DNA of 64,000 nt from an uncultured Pseudovibrio sp. (GTDB lineage Bacteria > Pseudomonadota > Alphaproteobacteria > Rhizobiales > Stappiaceae): the NCBI GenBank assembly GCA_947496145.1, contig CANMBS010000025.1:1-64000 (forward strand). Reading direction: 5' to 3'. Positions 44,396-53,516 of this stretch are shown in pieces. How positions within the stretch are numbered: position 1 is the first letter of the stretch; each line of letters starts with the position of its first letter. Under the pieces are notes generated by a model that searched no databases, was not told the DNA's origin, and was given only the letters and a program-made list of their open reading frames with translations. The position numbers were made by a program, and so were the translations under genes.

Positions 44396-45781
44396 ATGGC
44401 TGTTGAAATTTTAATGCCTGCGCTTTCTCCGACCATGGAAGAAGGCAAACTTGCCAAGTGGCTTAAAAAAGAAGGCGACACCGTTTCTGCTGGTGACGTG
44501 ATTGCTGAAATCGAAACCGATAAGGCAACCATGGAAGTGGAAGCTGTAGACGAGGGCGTGCTCGGCAAGATCCTCGTTGCTGAAGGCACTGAAGAAGTGA
44601 AGGTGAACGCACCTATCGCTGTTTTGCTGGAAGAAGGCGAAGACGCTTCTGCTGCTGACAGTGTTGGCTCCGCATCTGCGGCTCCTGAAGCACCAGCTGC
44701 GCCAGCCGCTCCTGTGGCTGAGGCCGCTCCGGCTGCGCCAGCAGCTCCGGTCGTAAGTGTTGCGCCTGCTGATCCGGAAATTCCTGCGGGCACCAAAATG
44801 GTGAGCATGACCGTTCGTGAAGCTTTGCGCGACGCGATGGCGGAAGAAATGCGCCGTAATGAGAACGTGTTCCTGATGGGTGAGGAAGTTGCTCAGTATC
44901 AGGGTGCCTACAAGATCTCTCAGGGCCTTCTGGATGAGTTCGGCGAAAAGCGCGTAATCGACACTCCAATCACCGAGCATGGCTTTACCGGTCTTGCTGT
45001 TGGTGCTGCGATGGCTGGTCTGAACCCAATCGTTGAGTTCATGACCTTCAACTTCGCGATGCAGGCGATTGACCACATCATCAACTCTGCGGCCAAGACG
45101 CTTTACATGTCTGGCGGTCAGATGGGTGCACCAATGGTGTTCCGTGGTGCGAACGGTGCAGCTGCGCGTGTGGGTGCTCAGCACTCTCAGGACTATGCTG
45201 CATGGTATGCTTCCATTCCGGGCCTCAAAGTCATTCAGCCTTACTCTGCTGCTGATGCAAAGGGTCTTCTGAAAGCTGCGATCCGCGATCCTAACCCGGT
45301 TGTGTTCCTTGAAAACGAAATCCTTTACGGTCAGCATTTTGATGTGCCGGAGGTTGACGATCTGGTTCTGCCAATCGGTAAGGCGAAGATCGTTCGCGAG
45401 GGGACTGATGCCACCATGGTTTCCTGGGGCATTGGCATGACCTACGCGCTTCAGGCTGTTGATGAGCTGGCGAAACAGGGCGTTTCTGTTGAGCTGATCG
45501 ACCTGCGCACCATTCGTCCGCTGGACATGGATACCGTTCTGGCGTCTGTTCGCAAAACAGGCCGTATCGTGACCGTGGAAGAAGCCTTCCCAATCTGTTC
45601 CGTTTCCTCTGAAATTGCCTATCAGGTTCAGAGCGAAGCCTTCGATTGGCTGGATGCGCCAGTTCTGCGTGTAACCGGTAAAGACGTTCCAATGCCTTAT
45701 GCAGCGAACCTTGAGAAGCTGGCTCTGCCAAACGCCAAGGAAGTTATCGACGCTGTTAAAGCTGTGACCTACACCTCTTAA
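44396..45781 (+). CDS. pdhB: Pyruvate dehydrogenase E1 component beta subunit, with N-terminal lipoyl domain
   Basis: 461 aa. Residues 1-80 form a lipoyl domain (E-T-D-K-A-T-M-E, lipoyl lysine K43). An Ala/Pro-rich linker (about 85-125) leads into the E1 beta domain, with [23 protein letters not shown] and [11 protein letters not shown]. An E1 beta with its own lipoyl domain is a known feature of many Alphaproteobacteria. The domain is close to that of PdhC, consistent with duplication. 18 bases after pdhA. Confidence 0.96.
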   Translation: MAVEILMPALSPTMEEGKLAKWLKKEGDTVSAGDVIAEIETDKATMEVEAVDEGVLGKILVAEGTEEVKVNAPIAVLLEEGEDASAADSVGSASAAPEAPAAPAAPVAEAAPAAPAAPVVSVAPADPEIPAGTKMVSMTVREALRDAMAEEMRRNENVFLMGEEVAQYQGAYKISQGLLDEFGEKRVIDTPITEHGFTGLAVGAAMAGLNPIVEFMTFNFAMQAIDHIINSAAKTLYMSGGQMGAPMVFRGANGAAARVGAQHSQDYAAWYASIPGLKVIQPYSAADAKGLLKAAIRDPNPVVFLENEILYGQHFDVPEVDDLVLPIGKAKIVREGTDATMVSWGIGMTYALQAVDELAKQGVSVELIDLRTIRPLDMDTVLASVRKTGRIVTVEEAFPICSVSSEIAYQVQSEAFDWLDAPVLRVTGKDVPMPYAANLEKLALPNAKEVIDAVKAVTYTS

Positions 45782-45798
45782 GTTCGGAGATACGTGGT

Positions 45799-47130
45799 AT
45801 GCCAATCAACATTTTGATGCCTGCGCTTTCTCCAACCATGGAAGAGGGCAATCTGGCCAAGTGGCTGGTTAAAGAAGGTGATGCGATTTCTGCAGGCGAC
45901 GTGATTGCAGAGATTGAAACCGACAAAGCAACCATGGAAGTGGAAGCTGTCGATGAAGGCACCATCGGTAAGATTATGGTGGCTGAAGGAACTGAAGGCG
46001 TGAAGGTGAATGCACCAATCGCGATCCTTCTGGAAGAGGGCGAAGACGCTTCTGCAATGGATGCGGCTCCTGCTGCTCCAGCACCAGCGGCTGCTGCTCC
46101 TCAGGCTCCGGCAGCACCTGCTGTAGAAGCCGCTCCTGCGGTCGCTCCGGCTCCAGCGGCTCCGGTGGCTGCTTCTGGTGAGCGCGTGTTCTCTTCTCCT
46201 CTGGCGCGCCGTCTGGCAAAGCAGAATGGTCTGGACATTGCTCTGATCAACGGCAGTGGCCCGAAGGGGCGCGTTGTGAAGCGTGATGTTGAAGCTGCGA
46301 TTGCGGCTGGTACTGGTAAGGCTGAAGCTGCTCCTAAGGCTGCTGAAGCTCCGAAAGCGGCAGAGGCTCCAAAGGCTGCATCTGCTGGTGCGTCTGATGA
46401 GCAGACCCTCAAGCTGTTTGAGGAAGGCTCTTACGATCTGGTGCCGCATGACGGCATGCGTAAGGTTATCGCCAAGCGCCTGACAGAATCCAAGCAGACC
46501 GTTCCACACTTCTACGTGACTGTAGAATGTGAGCTGGATGCGCTGCTGGCTCTGCGTTCTCAGCTGAACTCTTCTGCGCCTACGGTTAAAGACGGTAAGC
46601 CTGCTTATAAGCTTTCTGTGAACGATCTGGTTATCAAAGCCCACGCGCTTGCGCTTAAAGCTGTACCAGCTGCCAACGCTTCTTACCTTGAAAGCGGTAT
46701 GGTGGTTCACAAGCATGCTGATGTCGGTGTTGCGGTTTCCATCGATGGTGGCCTGATCACTCCGATCATCCGCCGCGCTGAAGAGAAGACGCTGTCTACC
46801 ATCTCCATCGAGATGAAAGATCTGGCAAAGCGTGCTCGTGAGCGCAAGCTGGCTCCTACCGAATTCCAGGGCGGAACAACCTCTGTTTCCAACCTTGGCA
46901 TGTTCGGCGTGAAGGAATTTGCGGCGGTGATCAACCCACCACACGCAACCATCCTTGCTGTTGGTGCTGGTCAGAAGCGTGCGGTTGTGAAGGGCGATGA
47001 GATTGTTCCTGCAACTGTGATGTCTGTAACTCTTTCCACGGACCACCGCGCGGTGGACGGTGCACTGGGTGCAGAACTTTTGCAGGCCTTTAAAGGCTAC
47101 ATCGAAAACCCGATGTCCATGCTGGTTTAA
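45799..47130 (+). CDS. pdhC: Dihydrolipoyl acetyltransferase, PDH E2
   Basis: 443 aa. Transfers the acetyl group from lipoyl to CoA and forms the complex core. One lipoyl domain (K43 in E-T-D-K-A-T-M), Ala/Pro-rich linkers, a peripheral subunit-binding domain ([21 protein letters not shown]) and a catalytic domain with the active-site motif DHRAVDG (415-421). CGGAGATA lies before its ATG. Confidence 0.97.
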   Translation: MPINILMPALSPTMEEGNLAKWLVKEGDAISAGDVIAEIETDKATMEVEAVDEGTIGKIMVAEGTEGVKVNAPIAILLEEGEDASAMDAAPAAPAPAAAAPQAPAAPAVEAAPAVAPAPAAPVAASGERVFSSPLARRLAKQNGLDIALINGSGPKGRVVKRDVEAAIAAGTGKAEAAPKAAEAPKAAEAPKAASAGASDEQTLKLFEEGSYDLVPHDGMRKVIAKRLTESKQTVPHFYVTVECELDALLALRSQLNSSAPTVKDGKPAYKLSVNDLVIKAHALALKAVPAANASYLESGMVVHKHADVGVAVSIDGGLITPIIRRAEEKTLSTISIEMKDLAKRARERKLAPTEFQGGTTSVSNLGMFGVKEFAAVINPPHATILAVGAGQKRAVVKGDEIVPATVMSVTLSTDHRAVDGALGAELLQAFKGYIENPMSMLV

Positions 47131-47140
47131 GTAAGGAGAT

Positions 47141-47179
47141 ACCGGCGAAAAGCAGGCAAACCCTGAATTTTTCGCCGGT
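47141..47179 (+). other. Perfect 11-bp stem-loop after pdhC
   Basis: ACCGGCGAAAA pairs perfectly with TTTTCGCCGGT around a 17-base loop. It starts 11 bases after the pdhC stop and is not followed by a T run. It may protect the pdhABC message end or weaken read-through to the glycosyltransferase and lpdA. Confidence 0.6.
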
Positions 47180-47251
47180 AGATCCAAGTGGTAGGTGTGA
47201 GCAGGAGGAGTGGGTAAGCTGAAGTCCGTTTGAGCAAGGAGACCGTAAGGT

Positions 47252-48115
47252 ATGGTCAAAGTTGTCGATGGCTTCACGTTTTTCAACGAACTCGATACTC
47301 TCGAAATTCGCCTTGGCGAGCTTTTTGATGTGGTGGATGAGTTCATTCTTGTAGAGGCAACCAGAACCTTTACGGGACAAGAAAAACCACTCTTTTTTGC
47401 AGATAACAAGTCGCGGTTTGCGCCGTTTTTGAGCAAGATACGACATGTGATTGTCGAGGATATGCCTGAGAGCGCGCAAAGTGCCTGGACAAGGGAGTAC
47501 CACCAACGCGATTGCATAGAACGGGGCCTTAAAGACCTTGCGGTGAATGATCTGATCCTTGTGTCCGATGTGGATGAAATTCCAAGACCGGATGCGCTGC
47601 TCAGAGTTAAGAATGACCCTAAGAGTTCTAAGGGCCTGACATTCTTTGGTGCTGATATTTTCCGGTACAGACTGAACTTTAAAGATCACGTCTCGGATTT
47701 TACCTCGTGCCCCAGAATGATTGGTGCGATGTTTTTCAAGGGCGCTCAGTCTTTACGGCAAGAGCGGGCCTTTCAAAGCAAAAGTCTCCCTCCTGTATTT
47801 GAGACTGCTTTGTGGCACTGGAAAGCTCTTGCAAAGCACAGCCGGCCTATGCGACGCCGATTAATCCGCTCTTCCAGCTGGCATTTCAGCTTTCTGGGGG
47901 ACATGGAGAAGGTGGTTACGAAACTTGAGGCTTACTCGCACACCGAACACATGAATGATGCCTATCTGGGCCGTGCGCAAAGAACGCTGGACCGTCTGGA
48001 TGCGGGCGATGGCAGAGGAAAGCTGGTCAGTAAGGACAGCGGAGAACTGCCCGACTACGTTTTGGAGAATTTTGAAAAGTTCTCCCACCTTTATGTGGAG
48101 CCTCAAGCTCCTTGA
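47252..48115 (+). CDS. Glycosyltransferase family 17 protein (beta-1,4-GlcNAc-transferase-like)
   Basis: 287 aa. The GT17 pattern is clear: D-G-F-T-F-F-N-E-L-D-T-L-E-I-R-L at the start, V-D-E-F-I-L-V-E-A-T-R-T-F-T-G, and the nucleotide-sugar/metal motif L-V-S-D-V-D-E-I-P (D-x-D type). W-H-F-S-F-L-G follows near residue 210. GT17 is named after eukaryotic MGAT3; bacterial members are thought to modify surface glycans, but the acceptor is unknown. It lies between pdhC and lpdA, where no sugar gene is expected, with an AAGGAG about 12 bases before its ATG. Confidence 0.85.
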   Translation: MVKVVDGFTFFNELDTLEIRLGELFDVVDEFILVEATRTFTGQEKPLFFADNKSRFAPFLSKIRHVIVEDMPESAQSAWTREYHQRDCIERGLKDLAVNDLILVSDVDEIPRPDALLRVKNDPKSSKGLTFFGADIFRYRLNFKDHVSDFTSCPRMIGAMFFKGAQSLRQERAFQSKSLPPVFETALWHWKALAKHSRPMRRRLIRSSSWHFSFLGDMEKVVTKLEAYSHTEHMNDAYLGRAQRTLDRLDAGDGRGKLVSKDSGELPDYVLENFEKFSHLYVEPQAP

Positions 48116-48139
48116 GGCCGATTTGGCGAGGTTAAATAG

Positions 48140-49582
48140 ATGAGTGGCAACGCCTACGACGTGATTATCATTGGTTCTGGCCCTGGTGGCTATGTAACCG
48201 CAGTCCGCTCCGCGCAGCTTGGTTTCAAGACCGCGATTGTCGAGCGTGAACATATGGGCGGTATCTGCCTGAACTGGGGCTGTATCCCAACCAAAGCGCT
48301 TTTGCGTTCCGCTGAGATTTACCATTACATGCAGCACGGCAAGAACTACGGTCTTTCCGCTGAAAATGTGAGCTTTGACGCTTCTGCTGTGGTAAAGCGC
48401 TCTCGCGGTGTTTCCGGTCAGCTTAACGGCGGTATCGGCTTCCTGATGAAGAAAAACAAGGTAGATGTTATCTGGGGTGAGGCAAAGCTCACCAAGCCGG
48501 GTGAGATTGCTGTTGGTCCTTCTTCTAAAGAAGCGATGCAGCCACAGCACCCGACACCAAAGGGTGTCAAGGGTCACGGCACGTACTCTGCCAAGCACAT
48601 TATTGTTGCAACTGGTGCGAAGCCGCGCGTTATTCCGGGCCTTGAGCCTGATAAAGAAAACATCTGGACCTATTTTGAAGCGATGGTTCCGGAAACCATG
48701 CCTAAGTCCCTCGTTGTGATGGGTTCCGGCGCGATTGGTATTGAGTTTGCATCCTTTTACAACACCATGGGCGCTGATGTGACCGTTGTTGAGATGATGC
48801 CAACCATCATGCCGGTTGAAGATCCTGAAATCTCCGCGATTGCGAAAAAGCAGATGGAGAAGCAGGGCATTAAGTTTGTGATGGAAGCGAAGGTTTCCAA
48901 GGTTGTTAAGGGTGGCGGTCAGGTGACTGCTACAGTTGAAACCAAAGACGGCAAGACACAGGACATCACCGCTGAGAAGCTGATTTCTGCTGTTGGTGTT
49001 GTTGGTAACATCGAAAACCTCGGCCTTGAAGCGCTTGGCATCAAGACGGACCGTGGCTGCATCGTGACTGATGAGTTCAGCCGCACCAACGTTCCGGGCA
49101 TCTACGCTATCGGTGATGTTGCTGGCCCTCCAATGCTGGCGCACAAGGCTGAGCATGAAGGTGTGATCTGCATTGAGAAGATCTCCGGCCTTGATGCACA
49201 TCCAATGAAACGCGACCAGATTCCGGGCTGCACCTACTGTAACCCGCAGGTGGCTTCTGTTGGTCTGACTGAGCAGAAAGCTAAGGATGCTGGTTATGAA
49301 GTGCGCGTTGGCCGCTTCCCGTTCATTGGTAATGGTAAGGCGATTGCACTTGGTGAGCCGGAAGGTCTGGTCAAGACTGTATTTGATAAAAAGACAGGTC
49401 AGCTGCTGGGTGCGCACATGGTTGGCGCTGAAGTAACCGAACTCATTCAGGGTTTCGTGGTTGCTATGGGTCTTGAGACCACCGAAGAAGAGCTGATGCA
49501 CACCTGCTTCCCGCATCCGACCCTTTCTGAAATGATGAAGGAAAGTGTTCTGGACGCTTACGGACGCGCTCTGAATATGTAA
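48140..49582 (+). CDS. lpdA: Dihydrolipoamide dehydrogenase, PDH E3
   Basis: 480 aa. Reoxidises dihydrolipoyl groups with FAD and NAD+. It has an FAD Rossmann motif G-S-G-P-G-G-Y, the redox disulfide C43/C48 (G-G-I-C-L-N-W-G-C-I-P-T-K) and an NAD motif G-S-G-A-I-G-I-E-F-A. The C-terminal H-P-T-L-S-E supplies the catalytic His-Glu pair from the other subunit. It sits 24 bases after the glycosyltransferase and ends in a strong terminator. Confidence 0.97.
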   Translation: MSGNAYDVIIIGSGPGGYVTAVRSAQLGFKTAIVEREHMGGICLNWGCIPTKALLRSAEIYHYMQHGKNYGLSAENVSFDASAVVKRSRGVSGQLNGGIGFLMKKNKVDVIWGEAKLTKPGEIAVGPSSKEAMQPQHPTPKGVKGHGTYSAKHIIVATGAKPRVIPGLEPDKENIWTYFEAMVPETMPKSLVVMGSGAIGIEFASFYNTMGADVTVVEMMPTIMPVEDPEISAIAKKQMEKQGIKFVMEAKVSKVVKGGGQVTATVETKDGKTQDITAEKLISAVGVVGNIENLGLEALGIKTDRGCIVTDEFSRTNVPGIYAIGDVAGPPMLAHKAEHEGVICIEKISGLDAHPMKRDQIPGCTYCNPQVASVGLTEQKAKDAGYEVRVGRFPFIGNGKAIALGEPEGLVKTVFDKKTGQLLGAHMVGAEVTELIQGFVVAMGLETTEEELMHTCFPHPTLSEMMKESVLDAYGRALNM

Positions 49583-49589
49583 AGCAAAT

Positions 49590-49631
49590 CCCTCTCACTG
49601 GACACATACCAGTGAGAGGGGCTTAATTTTT
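49590..49631 (+). terminator. Rho-independent terminator after lpdA
   Basis: CCCTCTCACTGG pairs perfectly with CCAGTGAGAGGG around a 7-base loop; GCTTAATTTTT follows. The stem starts 8 bases after the lpdA stop. Confidence 0.92.
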
Positions 49632-49717
49632 CCAAGCTAGTCTTCTTTGATGAGTGTAATCCCGCCCGAGTATCTGGCTAAACAAAGGGATAAACTTCTT
49701 TAAAAGGAGATGGTGCT

Positions 49718-49996
49718 GTGGAATTTATGAACTCGATCATATGGATAATCACATCCGCCATATGTGCGGTTATTGCCACGTTTCTTGTAATGTTTTTTTT
49801 GGGTGGTGAGTTTACCACTTTGATCATTGCAAGTTTCATTGGCGGCATATCAGGGGTTTACCTGTTCGAGTTTACGGATGTGGAAGTGTCGCTTGGGAAT
49901 GAATACATTGATCAGGCCGTGGTGGCTTTGGTCGGCGCACTTGTTTTTGCCATCGTCGTTACACTGGTTGGCGGAGACGTGATTGGTTTTGAATAG
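49718..49996 (+). CDS. Small three-helix membrane protein (GlsB/YeaQ/YmgE-like)
   Basis: 92 aa, with GTG start 49718 supported by AAAGGAG 9-15 bases upstream. Three hydrophobic helices (about 5-27, 32-52, 66-90) and glycine-rich turns (F-I-G-G-I-S-G) resemble the YeaQ/transglycosylase-associated family, but similarity is weak. A single gene between two terminated blocks. Function unknown. Confidence 0.5.
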   Translation: MEFMNSIIWIITSAICAVIATFLVMFFLGGEFTTLIIASFIGGISGVYLFEFTDVEVSLGNEYIDQAVVALVGALVFAIVVTLVGGDVIGFE

Positions 49997-50081
49997 TGGT
50001 TTTTGCAGATTGAAGCAGACCTGAACCAGTGTCTGGCATTGAGAGATGCCTCAATACCTGTTATGGACCACTTAAATTTAA

Positions 50082-50128
50082 AGAGACAGTCTCACTGACC
50101 CAGAAGGCAAGTGAGCGGCTTTGTCTCT
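50082..50128 (+). other. Long imperfect hairpin in the lipA leader
   Basis: AGAGACA...CTCACT pairs with AGTGAG...TGTCTCT, giving 13 base pairs with asymmetric bulges. It ends 17 bases before the lipA ATG. It could be a leader structure for translation control or an upstream terminator. No known riboswitch pattern was recognised. Confidence 0.35.
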
Positions 50129-50145
50129 GACCTTATGGGACTGAT

Positions 50146-51141
50146 ATGGTTACACTGGTAAATACACTTGATCCAAACCACAAAAGCCAGGTTGCCCGTG
50201 GCGTGCAGGCGGCGGAACGTCCGCGCCATCCTGAAAAGGAGCACCGTCCGGACAATCCTGTGCAGCGCAAGCCAAAGTGGATCCGTGTAAAGGCTCCAAC
50301 CTCGCCGGTTTACAAAGAAACCCACCAGCTGGTGAAGAAGAACAACCTTGTCACGGTGTGCGAGGAAGCTGGTTGCCCCAATATCGGGGAATGCTGGTCC
50401 AAGAAGCATGCAAGCTTCATGATCCTTGGTGATACCTGCACCCGCGCCTGTGCCTTTTGTAATGTGCGCACCGGTATGCCGGGACCCGTGGACGAGCACG
50501 AGCCTGCCAGCATCGGTGAGGCGGTTGCTTCCATGGGGCTGGAGCATGTGGTTATTACCTCTGTTGACCGTGATGACCTTGATGATGGCGGCGCAACGCA
50601 TTTTGCCAATGTGATTGCTGCGATCCGCAAGGCTTCTCCTAAAACAACCATTGAAGTGCTGACGCCTGACTTCCTGCGTAAAGAAGGTGCGCTGGAGATT
50701 GTTGTTGCGGCAAAGCCTGATGTGTTCAATCACAACCTTGAGACTGTGCCTTCCAATTACCTGAAGGTTCGTCCGGGTGCCCGCTATTTCCACTCCATCC
50801 GCCTGTTGCAGCGGGTGAAGGAGCTTGATCCTGAGATGTTCACCAAGTCCGGCATTATGGTTGGTCTGGGTGAGGAGCGCAACGAAGTGCTTCAGCTGAT
50901 GGATGACCTGCGTGTGGCTGATGTGGATTTCCTGACTGTTGGTCAGTATTTACAGCCAACAAAGAAGCACCACCCGGTGATGAACTTTCCAACGCCGGAC
51001 GAGTTTAAAGCCTATGAAAAAATTGCTTATGCAAAAGGCTTTCTGAAGGTTTCTGCTAATCCTCTGACGCGGTCCTCTCACCATGCTGGTGATGATTTTA
51101 ATGACCTGAAAGCAGCGCGTAAGGCGAAACAGGGCGGTTAA
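50146..51141 (+). CDS. lipA: Lipoyl synthase LipA
   Basis: 331 aa. A radical SAM enzyme that inserts sulfur into octanoyl groups on lipoyl domains. Both Fe-S sites are visible: the auxiliary cluster C-x4-C-x5-C (C72, C77, C83) and the radical SAM C-x3-C-x2-C (C98, C102, C105). The late S-P-L-T-R-S-S-H-type end ([10 protein letters not shown]) carries the serine that ligates the auxiliary cluster. It provides the cofactor for PdhB and PdhC upstream. Confidence 0.97.
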   Translation: MVTLVNTLDPNHKSQVARGVQAAERPRHPEKEHRPDNPVQRKPKWIRVKAPTSPVYKETHQLVKKNNLVTVCEEAGCPNIGECWSKKHASFMILGDTCTRACAFCNVRTGMPGPVDEHEPASIGEAVASMGLEHVVITSVDRDDLDDGGATHFANVIAAIRKASPKTTIEVLTPDFLRKEGALEIVVAAKPDVFNHNLETVPSNYLKVRPGARYFHSIRLLQRVKELDPEMFTKSGIMVGLGEERNEVLQLMDDLRVADVDFLTVGQYLQPTKKHHPVMNFPTPDEFKAYEKIAYAKGFLKVSANPLTRSSHHAGDDFNDLKAARKAKQGG

Positions 51142-51167
51142 ACACTGGCCTGATGCTTAAGAATTTT

Positions 51168-51201
51168 GAGCGTTGCATGGCAGCATGCGGCGCTCTTTTT
51201 G
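51168..51201 (+). terminator. Terminator after lipA
   Basis: GAGCGTTGCATG pairs imperfectly with GCATGCGGCGCTC over a short loop; TTTTTGTTT follows. The stem starts 27 bases after the lipA stop. Confidence 0.75.
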
Positions 51202-51340
51202 TTTGGCTGGCCTTGATGGCTTTCTAAAATCTGAGCTGATTGATTGCTAAAAACTTAAGATTTTTCTTGGCAAACCGCGTAAGGTCTTTTAGAGCATTGC
51301 TGAGATTTTTAAAAAACCAGAAGAAAAAGAACGCCACTTC

Positions 51341-51793
51341 ATGCCGTCTTTTGAAAGCACCCATCGCGTTCAGCACAGCGCTCAAGACATGTTTGATCTG
51401 GTGGCTGACGTGGAACAATACCCGCAGTTCGTGCCACTGTGTCAGGCTTTGCGTGTTCGCGGACGCCGCAAGATTGATGAACACCGTGAAATGATGGTGG
51501 CGGATATGACTGTTGCCTACAAGGTGTTTAAAGAGACGTTTGCCAGCCGCGTGACGCTGGATCGTGAAGCCTGCAAAATCTATGTTGAGTATCTGGACGG
51601 GCCATTCCGGCACCTGCAAAACGTCTGGAGCTTTTCTGAGGTCTCTGAAGGTGAGTGCGACGTCAATTTCTTCATCGATTATGAGTTCAGGAGCCGTACA
51701 TTAGGCACTGTGATGGGCGCCATGTTTGACCGGGCTTTCCGTAAATTTTCCGTGGCCTTTGAAGAGCGGGCAGACGAGGTATATGGCGTTTGA
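51341..51793 (+). CDS. Coq10/RatA-type START-domain protein
   Basis: 150 aa. A START/polyketide-cyclase fold protein of the Coq10 family that binds ubiquinone, or the related RatA. Typical features: S-A-Q-D-M-F-D-L-V-A-D-V-E-Q-Y-P-Q-F-V-P-L-C, a beta-sheet core (V-T-L-D-R-E, I-Y-V-E-Y-L-D-G-P-F), and the final helix F-D-R-A-F-R-K-F-S-V-A-F-E-E-R-A. Its place between lipA and pncC is common in Alphaproteobacteria and supports the Coq10-like role. Confidence 0.85.
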   Translation: MPSFESTHRVQHSAQDMFDLVADVEQYPQFVPLCQALRVRGRRKIDEHREMMVADMTVAYKVFKETFASRVTLDREACKIYVEYLDGPFRHLQNVWSFSEVSEGECDVNFFIDYEFRSRTLGTVMGAMFDRAFRKFSVAFEERADEVYGV

Positions 51794-51832
51794 GGCTGCT
51801 TAGCAGCTTTAGAAGATATTCCGATTTCGGAC

Positions 51833-51867
51833 TGGAACAGCACAACAGGTCGTCTGGTGCTGTTCCA
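51833..51867. terminator. Bidirectional terminator between the Coq10-like gene and the secreted His/Cys protein
   Basis: TGGAACAGCAC pairs perfectly with GTGCTGTTCCA over a 13-base loop. AT-rich sequence (ATTTCATTT) follows on the plus strand. It lies between two converging genes. Confidence 0.7.
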
Positions 51868-51885
51868 ATTTCATTTGCTATGCTT

Positions 51886-52773
51886 TTAAAGGTCTGAGCA
51901 CTCTTCTTTATTTTTGGAGGTGTTGGTGGTGTCCTTATTATGATCACTGCCACAAGCTTCCGGTTTGTTCCCGTGTTTCAGCAGTTTTGTGGTATCAGAC
52001 CATAATTGGGTTGTGTTGGTGAATTCTTTCACTGTTTCATCGTAGAGAGAGCCGATGGTATCGCCCAGCAAAGTGTCTGAAAAGAATGAATCGTTGTCTT
52101 CAACTTTATCGCAGAACTCCTTTAGTGGGAGTGTGATCTGACCGATTTTAACGTCATGTTGTGCCCACTTTTCGTCAGATTTTTCTTTGGCGTACTGCAA
52201 GGCCGCAAGAGTGGCGTCGCTGTCTACGTATGAGTTGCCCGTAAACTTGGAATCCAGGATACCGTTGCTGTCTCCGGAAAGGGAGGCCACTCCTGCAAAG
52301 CCAGTGAATAACTTTGTATCAGTCATGGTGGTTTGCAGTTCTGTGAGCAGGCTCTTTGTGTTTGCGGTTGGTCCCAGCGTATCTGCGCCATGGCAGGAGA
52401 CTGTGGTGATCGTTTTAAGGATGTCTGGTTTTGGCAGGTTTGCTTTAAGAAGCTTTGCAAACTGATAATTGGTCCAGCCACCAACTGCTGAGCAGTTGCC
52501 GTGGGCGGTGATCATGAGCGTGGTGATGGTATCGATGCCATCTGACCCTTTGACCTGAACAATGCTTCCGCCATTCCTCATGTAATAGATGTTAGGGTAC
52601 TTGGTTGAGACATTGTTGTTTTGTGCCCAATAGGCATCGCGAAAACCGTTGGCATCCTGACACATGGAAGGGGTAAGCAGGACGCCGTTGTTTGCCTGTG
52701 CGGCTGTTGCAGTGAGGGCCGCTGTAATAGAAATGGTGGCGATGAAGCTTTTGCTGGTTTTGATCCCAAACAT
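51886..52773 (-). CDS. Secreted protein of unknown function with possible caspase-like His/Cys dyad
   Basis: 295 aa from ATG 52773, where a signal peptide begins (cleavage near A-A-Q-A, residue 26); the frame is open back to 52818. The mature part carries M-I-T-A-H-G-N-C (H91-G92) and T-T-V-S-C-H-G-A (C127), 36 residues apart, each after a hydrophobic strand. This is the order and spacing seen in caspase-fold peptidases (clan CD, e.g. clostripain- or C80-type). The last 40 residues are charged and disordered-looking, with two cysteines. The peptidase idea is an inference from this motif pair; the family is not recognised. Confidence 0.5.
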   Translation of the reverse strand: MFGIKTSKSFIATISITAALTATAAQANNGVLLTPSMCQDANGFRDAYWAQNNNVSTKYPNIYYMRNGGSIVQVKGSDGIDTITTLMITAHGNCSAVGGWTNYQFAKLLKANLPKPDILKTITTVSCHGADTLGPTANTKSLLTELQTTMTDTKLFTGFAGVASLSGDSNGILDSKFTGNSYVDSDATLAALQYAKEKSDEKWAQHDVKIGQITLPLKEFCDKVEDNDSFFSDTLLGDTIGSLYDETVKEFTNTTQLWSDTTKLLKHGNKPEACGSDHNKDTTNTSKNKEECSDL

Positions 52774-52899
52774 TATTTTTCCTTTTTTGCTTGTTGACCA
52801 TGCAAAGGACGCAAGCAAAAAAGGAACTGTGAGGGGATATGTGCAAAGACCTGTGGTTGTGATGAATAAAGGCTAAAGTTCTGATCGTCAGGTTGTTGC

Positions 52900-53415
52900 C
52901 TATTCTTCCTTTTCGCGTTCGCTAAGGAGTTGATTGAGACGGGACTCCCGGGACTGGAAGGTCTTGTTGATATGCTGTTCCGCTTCTTCCGGTGTCATGC
53001 CGTTTCTTAGGATGAAGGTGCGGCGGATGGCCTGAAAGCGATTGTTTATCTGCCGGTCCGGATCGCCCATCTCCATGGTTTTTTCAAGGGAGGAGTATAT
53101 GCCCACGTCCTGAAGCGAGACTTTCTCAGTTGGTTGCTTGCACAATACGATCCAGCCGTAACCCTGATTTATTTCCAGGCGAATTTTGTGGCCGAGTTGC
53201 TTCTCCCATTTTGTCCAGGCAACCGAGAAGGGGCGTACCCAATAGGACTTGCCACAAAACCGCAGTTCCTTGTGTCCTTCCCGTGGCACAGTCTGCACCT
53301 TATGAGATCCGATGAACTCATCATGAATGCCGCGTGAAATAAGGAAGACGTCTGTTGCAGCGAGGGCCTGAGCGCTAAGGCAGAAAAGTGCAAAAAAGCC
53401 GGCAAGATATCTCAT
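52900..53415 (-). CDS. Secreted protein of unknown function
   Basis: 171 aa. A clear signal peptide (about 1-20, ending S-A-Q-A-L-A-A) precedes a mature domain with two cysteines (F-C-G-K-S-Y-W-V-R-P and I-V-L-C-K-Q). The C-terminal half is highly charged and likely helical (T-P-E-E-A-E-Q-H-I-N). It lies 127 bases upstream of the His/Cys protein on the same strand, so the pair may be co-transcribed and act together outside the cytoplasm. No family recognised. Confidence 0.6.
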   Translation of the reverse strand: MRYLAGFFALFCLSAQALAATDVFLISRGIHDEFIGSHKVQTVPREGHKELRFCGKSYWVRPFSVAWTKWEKQLGHKIRLEINQGYGWIVLCKQPTEKVSLQDVGIYSSLEKTMEMGDPDRQINNRFQAIRRTFILRNGMTPEEAEQHINKTFQSRESRLNQLLSEREKEE

Positions 53416-53516
53416 TGAAATTCCAATCTAAATTTGAGATATATTTTAGCTAAGTTTGCTGAAAATGTATTAAGGCCCAAACTTTAGGCACACCCTTTTT
53501 TTACGAGGGTTAATTT

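Noticed and set aside
44660-44770. Ala/Pro repeats in pdhB (and at 46060-46170 in pdhC) as a DNA repeat array
   Set aside because: These are flexible linkers between lipoyl and catalytic domains, coded by biased codons, not a repeat element or CRISPR.
44411-45805. Long minus-strand open frame opposite pdhB
   Set aside because: Mirror of a well-supported gene; composition is that of an antisense frame.
45778-47517. Long minus-strand open frame opposite pdhC
   Set aside because: Mirror frame of pdhC and the glycosyltransferase start, with no protein-like motifs.
47861-49516. Minus-strand open frame of 551 codons opposite lpdA
   Set aside because: Mirror of lpdA codon usage; no recognisable domain.
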